From Persicaria tinctoria (taxonomy: Eukaryota; Streptophyta; Magnoliopsida; Caryophyllales; Polygonaceae): DNA of 64,000 nucleotides. A program made the translations under genes and the position numbers. Shown in pieces: positions 21,441 through 34,353 of the stretch (positions are counted from its first letter, which is position 1; each line of letters starts with the position of its first letter). The stretch is from the NCBI GenBank assembly GCA_037127255.1, contig JBANSL010000003.1:44947314-45011313 (forward strand). Reading direction: 5' to 3'. The notes beneath the pieces are model-generated. The model saw only the letters and a list, made by a program, of their open reading frames with translations, was not told the origin of the DNA and ran no database searches.

Positions 21441-24028
21441 ATTTATCAATATGACCATGAAAACCCAAATCAATGGAGAACCTTGAGTGCTTCAAGGGAC
21501 CACCAATCATGGCCACAAAACAATCAAGAAGAAGGGTCTCAACACAATCAAGCAGAAAAAACCTCAAATTGCGCAGAGTCTCAACACAATCAAGCAGGAA
21601 GAACCTCAAATAGCGTTGTTACAAGAACATGAAGTCAACGCTAGCAGCTCTAGTGATATGAAGATGAATCATGACTTAGAGCCTTGATGACAAGTATCTG
21701 CTGAAGGAGGGAGTATTGTTACGGTAATTTTCAGTTAAATCGGTTTGTCCTGGTTCAATGGGTGGATTCCTATTTCACTAAAGCCACTCAGACCAATTGT
21801 AAAAAGCCCTAACGAGTTGACTCTGCAGACTATGTAAAATATGATGAATTTCTTCTCTATCTCTCTTTCAATTTCTCACTTTTATCACTCTCGTTCTCTT
21901 TTTTCAATCCTCAAATTTCGAAACCCATAAATCCTATTATGGAAGTCGGCAATGGACTTGATGCGGGACCATCTTCTACACCGTCATCTACACCTCCGGA
22001 CGCACCGATCATACTCGGAGACGGACCGATGACTAGAGCTCGAGCTAAGAAGCTCCAGCGCGACTCATTCCTCTTTGTGATTCACTCCTTGTTCTCGAGC
22101 GCGGTCCAATTTCCGGAGCCACCAATGAAGGCGTACATGTGCATTGGAACCCATGTTGCCGACGACGGAAGCCATCCGCAAAGCACCTAGGCCAGCAACA
22201 TTGTGCGTGGGCGTGTGCGGGACGTGTGCACCTGGCTGCGCGGGCGTGCACCGGGGTTGCGCGGGCGTGCGGGAGCGCACTGTTGGTTGCTGGAGCCGAC
22301 GTCCTGCTTTGCCCAATTAGCTTATTTCTTAAGTTGTTAAGCTATGTGGCTAATTAATTATTTACATTATTCACGTTACTTAGGGGATTTTAATTAAGTC
22401 GTTTAGTTCCTTTATTTATTTATTATCTTTATTAGTAAATCAGCCATAGGTTATATATTTGACGGCTGATCATTGTAGAACTCACATCTTCCATTATTCA
22501 GAAATACAGTGCTTTGTGTGAAACACAACTGTGAGAAAGTCAATCGATTCGAAGCGTTGTTCATCGATTGCACAATTGGTTATATATCTAACTTGGTTTG
22601 CTTTGAGTTCGTCAACCTCGTGAGAGCTTGGTGATCCAGGTAATCACAAGTCCCCTCCTTGTGCCTCCAAGTTGTCCGCTTGGTTGTGTGAGGTTGTAGA
22701 GGCGGGCTTTATAGTCGTTGGTATTTGGTTCCTACCATCTGAGGAGGCCTGGGGTCTTTGCCTCGTTCTATTTTAGTTCGAATCACCCATCTATCGGTCT
22801 TTAATTCATTATTTCGTTGAGTCTAAGCTGCTGTGTTTGTTTGTCTTTGTGTCGATATCGAGTCGTTTGTTATTGTTATTGAGTCTTTTGCTTCCGTTCT
22901 TGTCTTTGAGTCTTGATTGTCGAAGATCGGGCCATCCTACAGCTAACCCCGTATCAAATTGGCATAAGAGCTTTGGTTTCCGACATCAAAAGTTGTGTCT
23001 TTTGTTTCCCTAAACACAAAACCTACCAAAAAAAATAGAGTCTTAGCTTTCTTGTTCTTGGTTTTTACTTCTTGTTCTTAAATTTGATTATTACTAATCC
23101 TTGTTTGTGATTGTTGTGGTTGCGCTTAGTCCAAACACATACTACCTACGCCGTGTCCCACATCAGCCATATTGAAGCCGATGTGTGCCTAATTAGTTCA
23201 GCCGCCACCATTGGTTGAAAGGAGCTCCTAGTCGGCAGCTTCCAAGCCAAACACAAATTGGTTGCCTTACCCTAGTTTGCTTTCTATCTTAGCCTATTTG
23301 TTTTATCTACATAAATTTTATTTTATTTTCTTTCACCATTAGCATATTATTTTCAAGTCCTTCATATTTTTAAGTCTTCTTGCATTAGGTATTAAAAAAA
23401 AAAAACAGTCCTTATATTAAAAAAAAAAAAAAAAAAGAGAATACATTCAAAAGCTTTGACCTAGGAGGATAAAATTCACTAGGGGCAAAAGTAGCTTCAA
23501 AAAAAAAAAAGATTGTCGAGTCTAGTGCAAGAAGCTTCAAGGACCAATTTTGGTGAAAATTTCATAGCCCTACTCGGAAAAGCCTTAAACACATACCTCC
23601 CAAACCAAATTTTTTTTTAGCCCTACCTTGCAACTACAACATCCATACTAAGGGTTTAAATCAAAAAGAGGTAAAAATCCAAGTTTTTCTTTCTTTTCTT
23701 TCATTTTCTTTTCCTATTTTTGTGTGTCGTGTACTACAGTGCCCATACCGACCCTCTCCCGCCTCGGTACAGTGTCTGTCGAGTCAGTTTGGTCGATTCC
23801 GAGCTTCTGCCCAGCTTGTGTCGAGCACTTTCATCGGTGTTTCTTTGTCCTTTCTCTTGATTACTCTCTTTTGATTGTTAAGTCCTTGCTTGAGTGTTGA
23901 TTTGCCCAAAGCGGATTGCCCCAACAAGCTTGTCATAACCAATTAGAGAGAAGTGGGTGAGCGAAACACTTGTGAGATTGTTTTATTTTGCTAATCTTGA
24001 CATAGTTCCGTGTTTGTCTTTATTTGAA

Positions 24029-25934
24029 ATGTCTAACAATCAGGTGAACAACGAGAACAATGCCAACACTGGCAACAATGACAACACCTCCGAAGCAACT
24101 ATATCCGCCGCGATGTTCAACAACACAATGAACACTCTTAACGCCACGTTGGCGGCGATGATGAATAAGTTGACGGCTTTGGAGGCTAGACCAACGGGTT
24201 CTAATAACCTTGGCGGTCAAGGTGATCAAAGGCGTAACGAGCCGCCTAATGATGAAAGGGAAGTCCACAATCCTAATCCCAATCCTAACCCTAACCTTAA
24301 TTTGCAAAATCCTATCTTTGAAGAGAACAACCGTCCACGAGGGGAGAGAAATGGTCGAAATAACGGATTTGCTAATGTGCAGGGGCATGGACGAGGAAGA
24401 GGTAGAGGTCGTGGCTTTCAGGAGGAGTTCTACTACTCAGAGCGTGATGATGGCTTCCAAGAGGAGGACTATTGGGATCAACGCCCGAGACGGAACGACA
24501 GAGGAGGGCGTTACCAATAACGTGAGCCTAGAGATCCTGATCAGGACGGCATAGGTAAGGTTAAGGTAAAAATTCCTTCCTTTGATGGTAAGACAGATCT
24601 AGCTGCATATATAGATTGGGAAACTAAAATGGAACAAATCTGGAACGGTCACAATTTTTCTGAACCTAATAAAGTTCAATTGGATTCTTTAGAATTTCAA
24701 GAGTTTGCTCTTATTTGGTGGGATAATTTGATTAAGGAAAGAAGAAGAGCCATTGATGCGCCTATCGCGTCTTGGAACCAATTGAAAGCAATGATGAGAA
24801 ATAGGTTTGTCCCTCAACACTATGCTAGAGAGCTTAGGCAACGCCTAGAGAACCTTAAGCAAGGTAATAAATCTGTTGAGGAAACCTTTAATATTATGCA
24901 AGAAACCATGGCACGAGCAAATGTTGTTGAACATCATGAGGATACAAATGCTAGGTTTCTTCGCATTTTGTATCCCGCCTTAGCTCAGGACATTGATTGC
25001 TTTCCTTACTCTACTCCTACTGAATTGTTGCATTTGACTATTAAAGTTGAACGTGGAGCTAGATACAGGAACCAATGCGGAAGATAGACGAGCGGATAGC
25101 CCCAACCTTGGCGCCAAAACCGGCCACAACAGCCCCAAGGGCAGTCTGATGGCGGTTACACCTCTCGGCCAAACCAAGCCCCTGGGAGAGGAGATGGCCG
25201 AACCAACCCTACAGCTGCTGACAAGGGTAAGGCGTCTTGGACAGGACGAGAGTCGTCTGGGACATCTACTGGTCCCAAATGGGAGTAATCCTAACCCCTC
25301 TACTACTAGATCTAGGGACATTGTGTGCTTTAAATGTCAGGGTAGAGGTCATACTATGAAGGATTGTCCCAATAAGAAAACTCTCATGATTAATCACTTG
25401 GGTGAATATGTGTCTGACAATTCTTGTGATGAAAATGAAGAGCATGCTAATGATAATGATCAAAACCTTAATCTGCTTACCTATGATGAGGATGATGATG
25501 GCATTGATTATGAACATGGAGAATCATTGATTGTTAGGAGAGTCTTAAGTGTTGTTCCTGCACCATGTGATGACAATCAACGTGAGAATCTATTTGATAC
25601 TAGATGCTTAGTTAAGGGTAAGGTGGTTAATGTAATCATTGATGGGGGAAGTTGTTGTAACTTAGCTAGTCAAGAGATGATTGATAAATTACACCTTCCT
25701 ACTATTCAGCATCTTAGGCCTTATAGATTGCATTGGATGAACGACTGTGGTAATTTGAAAGTGAATAGGCAAGTCAAAGTGCATATCAAATTAGGACATT
25801 ATGAAGATGATATGTTATGTGATATAGTACTTATGCAAGCCTGTCATATCTTATTAGATCGTCCTTGGCAGTTTGATCGTAAGGTCTTGCATGATGGCTT
25901 TACTAACAGGTATTCCTTTACTTTTCAGGGCTAA
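24029..25934 (+). pseudogene. Gypsy-B gag, zinc knuckle and protease
   Basis: Translation begins [11 protein letters not shown] at 24029. It continues through an Arg/Gly-rich stretch to a stop (TAA, 24518-24520), reopens in the capsid region (24629-25070) and shifts frame near 25070. It then gives the zinc knuckle [18 protein letters not shown] (about 25328-25381) and the aspartic protease box [14 protein letters not shown] (about 25630). Another stop follows at about 25932. The gene order and motifs match Gypsy-C residue by residue over long stretches, so the lesions are clear by comparison. Confidence 0.85.
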
Positions 25935-25952
25935 AATGTAGTTCTCAAGCCT

Positions 25953-28900
25953 ATGACGCCAACCCAGGTGGCTGATGAGATTGAGAAGCGGAAGGTAAGT
26001 GAAGGTGAGTTAGATAAGGAGGCTCAGTTCAGCCATGTGTCTACCCCTACTCGGCCTAAGGGTGTATTTTTGGCTTCCAAGAGTACATTTTTGGACGAGT
26101 TTGCGGATGGGGAAACAACCCTCATGCTCCTATGCAAAGGGTTGAATATGTTGAGTGAGGAGCTTAGAGCTACCCTCCCTCCTCGCATCCTATCTCTTCT
26201 TGAAGAGTATAAGGATGTTTTCCCCGAGGACATACCCGCAAGTCTACCCCCTGTCAGAGGAATTGAGCATCAAATCGATCTCATTCCAGGGGGCTGCATT
26301 GCCTAATAGGCCTGCTTATAGAATGAATCCCACTGAAACCCAAGAGGTTCAATCCCAAGTCCAGGAACTGTTGGACAAGGGATACATTAGGGAAAGTTTG
26401 AGTCCTAGTGTTGTGCCTGTGTTGTTAGTCCCTAAGAAAGATGGTTCATGGCGAATGTGTGTAGATTGTAGGGCCTTTAACAACATTACTGTAAAATATC
26501 GCCATCCTATACCCCACTTAGATGACATGTTAGATGAGTTGCATGGTTCTTCTATCTTCTCTAAAATTGATTTAAAAAGCGGTTACCATCAGATTAGGAT
26601 GAAGGAAGGCGATGAATGGAGAACAGCCTTTAAAACCAAATTTGGACTCTATGAATGGTTGGTTATGCCTTTTGGCTTGACTAACGCACCTAGTACTTTC
26701 ATGAGACTAATTAATCATGTGCTTAGGAATTTCATAGGTAAATTTGTTGTTGTTTATTTTGATTACATTCTTATCTATAGTAAATCACCTGAGGAAGATG
26801 AAGCACATTTGAGGGACGTACTTTCTACTCTTAGATTAGAACACTTGTATGCCAATCTTAAGAAATGTGAGCTTTGTAATGATCAAGTGTCTTTTCTGGG
26901 TTTTGTAGTGAGTTCAAGCGGATTGCGAGTCGATGATGCCAAGATCAAGGCAATCTAGGACTAGTGAGCTTCTATCGGAGATTTGTGCGCAACTTCAGCT
27001 CCATCGCAGCCCCTCTCACAGAGCTCACAAAGAAGCGGTGTGACTTCAAGTGGGGTCCAGCTCAGGAGGAGGCGTTCTGCAAGCTCAAGGAGAATCTCAC
27101 TCATGCGCCATTACTGGCTCTGCCTGACTTCACTCGGCCTTTCGAGGTTGAATGCGATGCTAGCGGAGTTGGGATTGGAGGTGTCCTCATGCAAGAAGGT
27201 AAGCCTATAGCCTTCTTCTCTGAAAAATTAAAAGGTGCATGTCTTAATTACTCTACGTATGACAAAGAATTATATGCATTGTTTAGAGTCCTTAAGACAT
27301 GGTCTCATTACCTTTGGCCTAGCGAGTTTATACTTAGGACTGATCATGAATCTTTAAAACATTTTAAGAGCTAAGATAAACTTGATAGGAGGCATGGTAG
27401 ATGGATGGAATTTATTGAGACATTTTCTTATGTTATAAAGTATAAGAAAGGGAAAGACAATGTGGTTGCTGATGCTTTATGTAAGAGACATGTCCTTTTG
27501 ACCACTTTGGATTCTAGAGTCTTAGACTTTGTATACATTAAGGAATTGTATGCTAATGATGCTAATTTTCGGGACGTTTTTGGGAAGTGCCTAGATAAGG
27601 GTCCTACCGACCAATTTTATATATTTGATGGATTCTTGTTTAGGAAAGACCAAGTTTGTATACCTAGGTTTTCTCTTCGGTTATTATTGGTGACTGAAGC
27701 CTATAGTGGAGGTTTAATGGGTCATTTTGGGAGAGATAAGACATACCACACACTTAAGTCACACTTCTATTGGCCACATATGCTTAGGGATGTAGAACAT
27801 TGCCTTAAGAGATGTATTGACTGTTTGAAGGCCAAGTCTAAGCTTATGCCCCATGGTTTGTATACCCCACTGCCTATACCCTCAGCTCATTGGGAAGATA
27901 TTTCTATGGACATTATTGTGGGATTGCCTAGAACTAAGAAGGGGAGGAATTCTATCTTTGTTGTGGTGGATAGATTTTCTAAGATGGCTCACTTCATAAC
28001 ATGCCATAAGACTGATGATGCTACCAATGTTGCAAATTTGTTCTTTAGAGAGGTAGTTAGGTTGCATGGAGTGCCTAAGACAATTGTGAGTGATAGGGGT
28101 GTTAAGTTTCTTAGTCATTTTTGGCAGACTTTATGGAATAAATTGGGAACTAGATTGTTATTCTCTACCTCTAGTCAGCCCCAGACAGATGGCCAAACTG
28201 AGGTAACCAATAGGACCTTAACTACTATCCTTAGAGCCATTTTAAGTAAAAATTTGAAGCTTTGGGAAGAAGCCTTACCTCTTGTGGAGTTTGCTTACAT
28301 TAGGACAATGCATTCCTCAACTAAATTAACTCCTTTTGAATGTGTATATGGTGTTAATCCACTAACCCCTTTTGATCTTACTCTATATCCTATGAGAGAG
28401 AATGAGTCTTTTGACGTAGGTAAGCATGTTGATTTCGTCAAGGAGCTCCATGAACGGACGCGTCAGCTGCTCATGGGGAAGGTGGAGTATAACGCCAATA
28501 AGGCCAACAAGGGCCGCAGGTTGGTGACATTCCAGCCAGGGGATCTAGTGTGGGTGCACCTGAGGAAGGAGAGGTTTCCCAATGAGCGGAAGAGCAAGCT
28601 TGCTCCACGAGGAGATGGACCTTTCAAGGTTCTACAGAAGGTGGGCGACAATGCCTACAAGCTGGAGCTTCCTGGAACATATGGCGTGAGTGCTACCTTC
28701 AACGTCGCGGATCTCATTCCATATCTTGCCGTGGACGAGGACTTGGATTCGTGGTTGAATCCTTTCCAAGAAGGGGAGGTTGATGCGGGACCATATTCTA
28801 CACCGTCATCTACACCTCCGGACGCACCGATCATACTCGGAGACGGACCGATGACTAGAGCTCGAGCTAAGAAGCTCCAACGCGACTCATTCCTCTTTGT

Positions 28901-29012
28901 GAGTCACTCCTTGTTCTCGAGCGCGGTCCAATTTCCGGAGCCACCAATGAAGGCGTACATGTGCATCGGAACCCAGGTTACCGAAGACGGAAGCCATCCA
29001 CAAAGCACCTAG
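25953..29012 (+). pseudogene. Gypsy-B reverse transcriptase, RNase H and integrase
   Basis: RT has [24 protein letters not shown] and [14 protein letters not shown]. The catalytic YFDD box reads YFDY near 26755-26766. One extra G near 26290 shifts the frame, and about 45 bp are missing at 26958. RNase H ([14 protein letters not shown]) follows, with a stop at 27374. The integrase has its HHCC finger (HFGRD..., HCLKRCIDC) and DDE residues (MDIIVGLP, VSDRG, TDGQTE). The last frame ends at 29012, about 230 bp inside the 3' LTR, as in Gypsy-C. Loss of the RT aspartate alone would abolish polymerase activity. Confidence 0.87.
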
Positions 29013-29339
29013 GCCAACAACATCGTGCGCGGGCGTGTGCGGGACTGCACGGGCGTGCACCTGGCTGCGCGGGCGTGCACCGGGGCAGCGCGAGCGTGCG
29101 GGATCGCACTGTTGATTGATGGAGCCGACGTCGGCAACCTGGGTTCCGATGCACATGTACGCCTTCATTGGTGGCACCGGAAATTGGACCGCGCTCGAGA
29201 ATAAGGACTGACTCACAAAGAGGAATGAGTCGCGTTGGAGCTTCTTAGCTCGAGCTCTAGTCATCGGTCCGTCTCCGAGTATGATCGGTGCGTCCGGAGG
29301 TGTAGATGACGGTGTAGAAGATGGTCCCGCATCAGGACT

Positions 29340-29886
29340 CGGCCTCACTGATAAGTAGCAATTGGCTAGGCGACCAATTGCTAAAAGAAAAGCACGATCT
29401 TGCATAAGCTCTTGAAATTCGACTTGTTGAAGGTGAATTCGTAACCGAGTAGACTCCGTGATTGACTAATTAATTAACGATTGTTAACTAACTAGTCAAC
29501 AACTGTGGCCACTCACAATTCCGATTGAATTTGCCGATTGTGGAGGAATGGTATAGGCTGTCGGCTAGCTAAATTAACAGCTTATTAATTAAGTTGTATG
29601 AGTTAACAATGGAGGCGCACCCACAAGTTTCCAATTGAACACACGGGTTGACTTTCAAATCCACTCAGGGAAAGCTTAACGGAAATGAATGACAAGTAAT
29701 TTAATTTTATTTGGATCCGGAGAAGCGAAAACACATATGAAACGGAATGTAGGATGAGTTGGGTTGAATACGAATTTAGGGTTTGAGGTTGAAGAGAATG
29801 AAGCACATTAATTGAAAATCTAAGATTGATTGATCCTATGCATAAAAAACCCTAGCTATCTCACATTTATCTAAAATAATTAATTG
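29340..29886. other. Unassigned flank between Gypsy-B and Copia-B
   Basis: AT-rich sequence with no recognisable gene. It contains ordinary short palindromes (AATTAATTAA type) only. Confidence 0.4.
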
Positions 29887-30049
29887 AAAACTGTTGATGT
29901 TCAGATTGGGAAAACCAGAGAAGAGAGGAAGAGAGGGAAAATGAAGAATCTGTATTATTTCTTATGTTCAACTGATTACAAGATGATGTTCTATTTATAG
30001 AGTTTACAATGCCGACTTACTTAATACAACCATATACTAACACCCCCTC

Positions 30050-31534
30050 TCAAGTTGGAGGTGATTCGGATGAAATCAACCCCAAGTTGGACAGGATAGA
30101 GGAGTGCATAGGACCTTGCAGTGGTTTGGTGAAGATGTCCGCTAACTGAGAGTGAGTAGGGACATGTTGCAATCTGATCAAACCAGCAAGCAGTTGGGAA
30201 CCAACATAATGACAGTCAATGTCAATGTGTTTCGTTCTTTTGTGAAAAACAGGGTTCTTTGCAATGTATATGGCCGATTGGCTGTCACACTTGAGAGGAA
30301 TAGGTGTGATCCCAGGGACTTCAAGCTCATGGAAAAGACGACTCAGCCATGCCAACTCTGTTGTCACCCTCCTCATGGATTAGTATTCAGCTTCGGCAGA
30401 AGAAAGGGATATAGTCGCATGTTTCTTTTATTTCCATGATACAGGAGAGCTTCCAATCGTGATGTAGTAGCCACTGATGGAACATCTTGTAACTGGGCAA
30501 GATGCCCAATTAGAGTCACAAGAAGCTTGAAGGCAAAAATCATTAGAACTGTCCAGGAGAATACCCAGATCAGATTTGCAATGAAGATACCGAAGCACAT
30601 GAAAAACTACTTTCCAATGTATCTCAGTCGGAGATTGCATATATTGGCATAAGTGTTGAACTGTAAAGGACAAATTAGGACGTGTATTGGTGAGGAAATT
30701 CAGCTTACCCACCAATTGACGATACTTAGAAGGATCTTGAAGAGGAGTACTGTTGGAATCCCCAAGTTTGATGGCAGGATCAAGGGGACTCAATGTGACT
30801 CTAGCAGATTCCTTAAGAAAGTCCTTTAGAAGATCCTGAAGAAATTTGCGTTGGGTCATAAGGATTCCTCTGTTGTGAGACAGAAATTCAATGCCCAAAA
30901 AATAACTCAATGAACCAAGATCCTTTATACTGAACTCCTGATGCAAATTTTGCTTAAGAAGAGCAATCTCAGGCAAATTGTTTCCTGTAACTAATATCTC
31001 GTCGACATAAACCATAAGGAACACAAACTGATCATCCTTTTTATAGAATAGGGAATAATCATTTAAAGACTTAACAAAACCTTGTGCAAGTAAAGATTCT
31101 GAAAGCTTGCTATACCACTGACGAGATGCTTGTTTTAAGCCATAAAGAGACTTGTTCAAGCGACAAACCATGCCCGGATGAAGGTGTTGGAGGCCAAGAG
31201 GAACCTTCATAAACACCTCAGTGTCTATATCGCCATGTAGAAAGGCGTTATTGATGTCTAATTGAGATAAATTCCAACCTTTCTTAACAGCAACAACCAC
31301 CAAACTCCGGATTATTGTCATCTTGGCAACCGGAGAAAACGTCTCTTGATAATCAATTCCAGCTTTCTGAGTGCATCCTTTAATGACCAAGCGTGCTTTA
31401 TGCCTCTCCAAGGTACCATCTGCACGAAATTTGAGTTTATAAACCCACTTGGAACTAATTGGCCTTTTGCCTTTTGGAAGCTCAACAATATCACAGGTAT
31501 TGTTTCTGTGTAAGGCATCCAATTCGGCTTGCAT
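30050..31534 (-). pseudogene. Copia-B reverse transcriptase and RNase H
   Basis: The frame 30428-31534 covers RT: SSKWVYKLKFRADGTLERHK, HKARLVIKGCTQKAGIDY, LSQLDINNAFLHGDI and LYGLKQASRQWY. The catalytic box YVDD reads YVDE. RNase H begins CDSNWASCPVTRCSISGYYI and continues in another frame (30050-30376: RRVTTELAWLSRLF, KCDSQSAIYIAKNPVFHKRT, ADIFTKPL). A frameshift lies near 30400. The RT active-site change and the frameshift make the copy inactive. Confidence 0.85.
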
Positions 31535-31559
31535 AACCTCCTGTCATTAAGTATGAACA

Positions 31560-32917
31560 ACAACCTCTTCATAACAACAAGGCTCAACCAAGGGAGCCAA
31601 ATTTGCCAAGAAATGCTATGAATGTGAAGATAAAGCATTGAAAGAGAAACATGGCAAAGTTGTGATAAAATTGCAATGATAATCTTGAAGGTAGCCAGGT
31701 GAAGTTGAGATTCTAGAGGACCTCCGAGGTTGTGCAGCAACAGATGGATGCTGAACATGAACTATGGGATGAATGGTTGGTGGAGAGGCTGATGGGGTAG
31801 TTGTAGGAGGTGATGCTTGATCTGATGCGGGAATAGGTCTATAGAGAGTGGAATTAGGAATCATAGATGATTATTGAAAAGGGAAAATATTCTCATGAAA
31901 TTCCACATCTCTAGACACGAAAATCCGGTTGGTGGAAAGACACAACAGTTTGTATGTTTTCTTGTCTGGTGGATAGCCCAGGAAAACACAAGGTAGAGCA
32001 CGAGGGTTGAACTTTGTCCTACCAGCAGGGGAAGTTGATACATATACTAAGCAACCAAAAGCCCTGAGATGAGAATAAGAAGGAGGAGTACCATATAGCC
32101 TTTCATAGGGAGACACATTGCTCAACACTTTAGAAGGAAATCGATTATTGAGATATGTAGCTGTCAGCAAACACTCACCCCAGAATTTTATAGGAACTGA
32201 GGACTGGAAGAGTAAAGCACGAGCTATTTCAAGTAGGTGTTTATGCTTTCGTTCCACTACACCATTTTGTTGTAGAGAATAACCACATGAAGACTGATGT
32301 ACAATGCCTTTAGATCTGAAATAATCTGTACCCACTGAGCTAAAACCAAGATCAGGAGCATTGTCTGTGCGAACAACCTTAACCATCCTTCCAAACTGAG
32401 TGTAAACAAGCTGTATAAATGACTGCAGAGTGGGAAAAGCATCCTTTTTCGATTTCAAAAGATGTGTCCAAGTCACCCTTGTAAAATCATCTACAATTGT
32501 TAGGAAATATTGGAATCCATTGTAAGTATACGAACTATAAGGCCCCCATGTATACACATGAATGAAATCAAATGCACAAGTAGTTGTAATAGAACTGCTA
32601 GGAAAAGGAGATCTTTGGTGCCTAGCTTTTGCACAGATCTCACATGATGATAACCTCTCCTTATTTATATCACATGAAAAGAGAGATTTCAGTTTATAAA
32701 AGGGTAAAGGGCCTAATCAACAGTGCAACAAATTGACATCTGAAATTGCATAATTGACACGAAAAGAAACTTCAGTAGATGAACACAAGGCTGACTGTGT
32801 TGCGATCAACTTATTCTTATGGATGAGTGAAGGAGGTGCTGAAATCGCATACAAGCGATTGTGCACTCTACCAAGCTCCAGACGGCTCTTCAGAGAAGGG
32901 CCCTGCAACCAGCACAT
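31560..32917 (-). pseudogene. Copia-B GAG-pre-integrase and integrase
   Basis: Just below the solo LTR the protein continues with LQGPSLKSRLELGRVHN (pre-integrase region). Around 32570-32720 stops and frame changes occur. The integrase core (31871-32557) has D, D and E residues in TIVDDFTRVTWTHLL, VVRTDNAPDLG and QQNGVVERKHKHLLE. After it comes the Pro/Ser-rich linker, with a stop near 31865. Confidence 0.8.
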
Positions 32918-34353
32918 TGATAGCATGCATTTAGAGGGTCATAATAGGTTGTATTTAGCTTAGTTAAGATGCATATCATGCATGGTTTAAGCAAAATTTG
33001 CACATGTTCTCTCTATGTTGGTGGAGTCGGAATCTACACACTTTTATTGATTATTTCAGGTAATCGTGGATCCGATGATGAGACAGGAGTTGTTAACGCA
33101 TTAGATGAGAATATCTAGTTGATCGGAGAAGCTTACATGAAGATCTCAAGAGGTCCTGAGAAGAAGAAGCGGACCTAAACGAAGAACAAGTCTGCAGAAG
33201 TTGTCGCCAGACACGCTGAACTTATTTTACACTTTCTAGAGGCCTCGGTTGTTCGATTGACTATTATAACCGTGCGTTGGAAACCTCTTTCAGAGAACTA
33301 CAACTTTCTTGTTGACAAGAAGAGCAAATTCGGGATATATTTTCCGTGAAAAGCCCCTGGCTGCGGCCGCAACAACCATGTCGTGGCCGCGACCAATCAA
33401 TTTGCAGCGGGGATGGATGAGGTCGCGGCCGCGGCCGCAGCATATGCCGCAGCCGTACCACGTGTTGCCAGTGCGACACCGTTTTAATTAAAAACCCTAG
33501 TTTTGTGTTTTCCTTTTGTGTGGCCGCCTAGACTTTTATAAGGCCGAGTTTTATGTTATTTTCAGAACTTCTATTCTATTCTAGGTTCTATCAAACAATT
33601 AGAGAGAGTGATGTTCGCCATGGGTGGCTAAACTCTCTTCGTTCTACTTGCAATTTAAAGCTTTATTTGGATCGATTGTGAGTTTCTAAATCTTGTATCT
33701 TATTTCCTATATTGAATGTTTCAACTTCTTTGTGCTTGAATGTTTGATTGTTTTGCTCTATCTTGCCTGATCAACTTGATAGAATCAATTCAATTGCTAG
33801 GGTTTTGTAGATTCCTTATTGTGAACCTTAACCCAAGTAGCAAACTTGTCCCTTTAGGGCTGATTGAACTAATTGGATAGGTAGGAAGTTGGATGTGTTG
33901 TTAAATCCCTCTTTAGGGACTGCAAATACCTTGGCTAATCTCTGAACTTACAGCTATCAATTGGGTTAAATCCTTCTTTAGGGACTGTTCGATTGATAAG
34001 GGTTTCTAGGACTGATTGAACTAGTAACTATATTAGGTCGGGACAAGGGCATTCATAGGAAACCTAAAAGGACAAGAGGAAGTTACAATATCAATTCAAC
34101 CAAATAAAGTGGATAGTTGTAGGTAGAGCAATCTTCTCTAAATTGTTTTGCATTATTTGTTTTTATTTTATTTTGTTTTCTTTTCAATCTCAATCAACCA
34201 AAACCCCCCCTTCTACTAATTAGTAAAGACACATTGCTGAGAAATACTTGATTCTCTGTGTGATCGACCTCTTACTTACTTGCTACACTAGTTCTAGTTT
34301 GTAGGTTTTAGTTTTATTTTGATACAGTTTACGCGACAAAAAACCGTTCATCA
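32918..34353 (-). mobile_element. Solo LTR (1.4 kb) inserted in Copia-B
   Basis: The 5-bp duplication CACAT occurs at 32913-32917 and 34354-34358. The insert has TG..CA ends (TGATAGCATG...CCGTTCATCA) and no internal genes. Removing it with one duplicate joins the Copia-B reading frame exactly, so the boundaries are certain. On the minus strand it starts TGATGAACGGTTTTTTGTCG, and a second copy of this start is seen at 39279. Such a lone LTR arises when the two LTRs of a full element recombine. Confidence 0.9.

Larger units (their letters stand above)
19267..21938 (+). mobile_element. Gypsy-A: decayed short Ty3/gypsy-type element with both LTRs
   Basis: The LTRs are 19267-19487 (221 bp, starting TGTTTTG, ending TGTTACA) and 21717-21938 (starting TGTTACGG). 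They align along their length with many differences, so the insertion is old. The primer site TGGAATCAGAGC (19489-19500) is next to the 5' LTR. A purine-rich run GAAGGAGGGAG precedes the 3' LTR. The interior contains gag and protease traces but no RT or integrase. No clean target duplication was found. The element also carries a hAT insertion at 19802-20400. Confidence 0.75.
21959..29334 (+). mobile_element. Gypsy-B: decayed Ty3/gypsy element with a fold-back right end
   Basis: The 5-bp duplication GGACT flanks the element at 21954-21958 and 29335-29339. The 5' LTR is 21959-22956 (998 bp, TGATGCGGG..CCCCGTATCA). The primer site TGGCATAAGAGC is at 22960-22971. A purine tract AAGGGGAGGT precedes the 3' LTR at 28781. 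The 3' LTR runs forward only to about 29129, then switches into an inverted copy of LTR bases 1 to about 203, ending at 29334. Coding sequence is a relative of Gypsy-C (55012-62468) but carries many lesions. Both ends are still TG..CA. Confidence 0.88.

Noticed and set aside
21954..29339. Right end of Gypsy-B as a separate inverted element
   Set aside because: The GGACT duplication pairs the far left LTR with the inverted right end, so both belong to one insertion.
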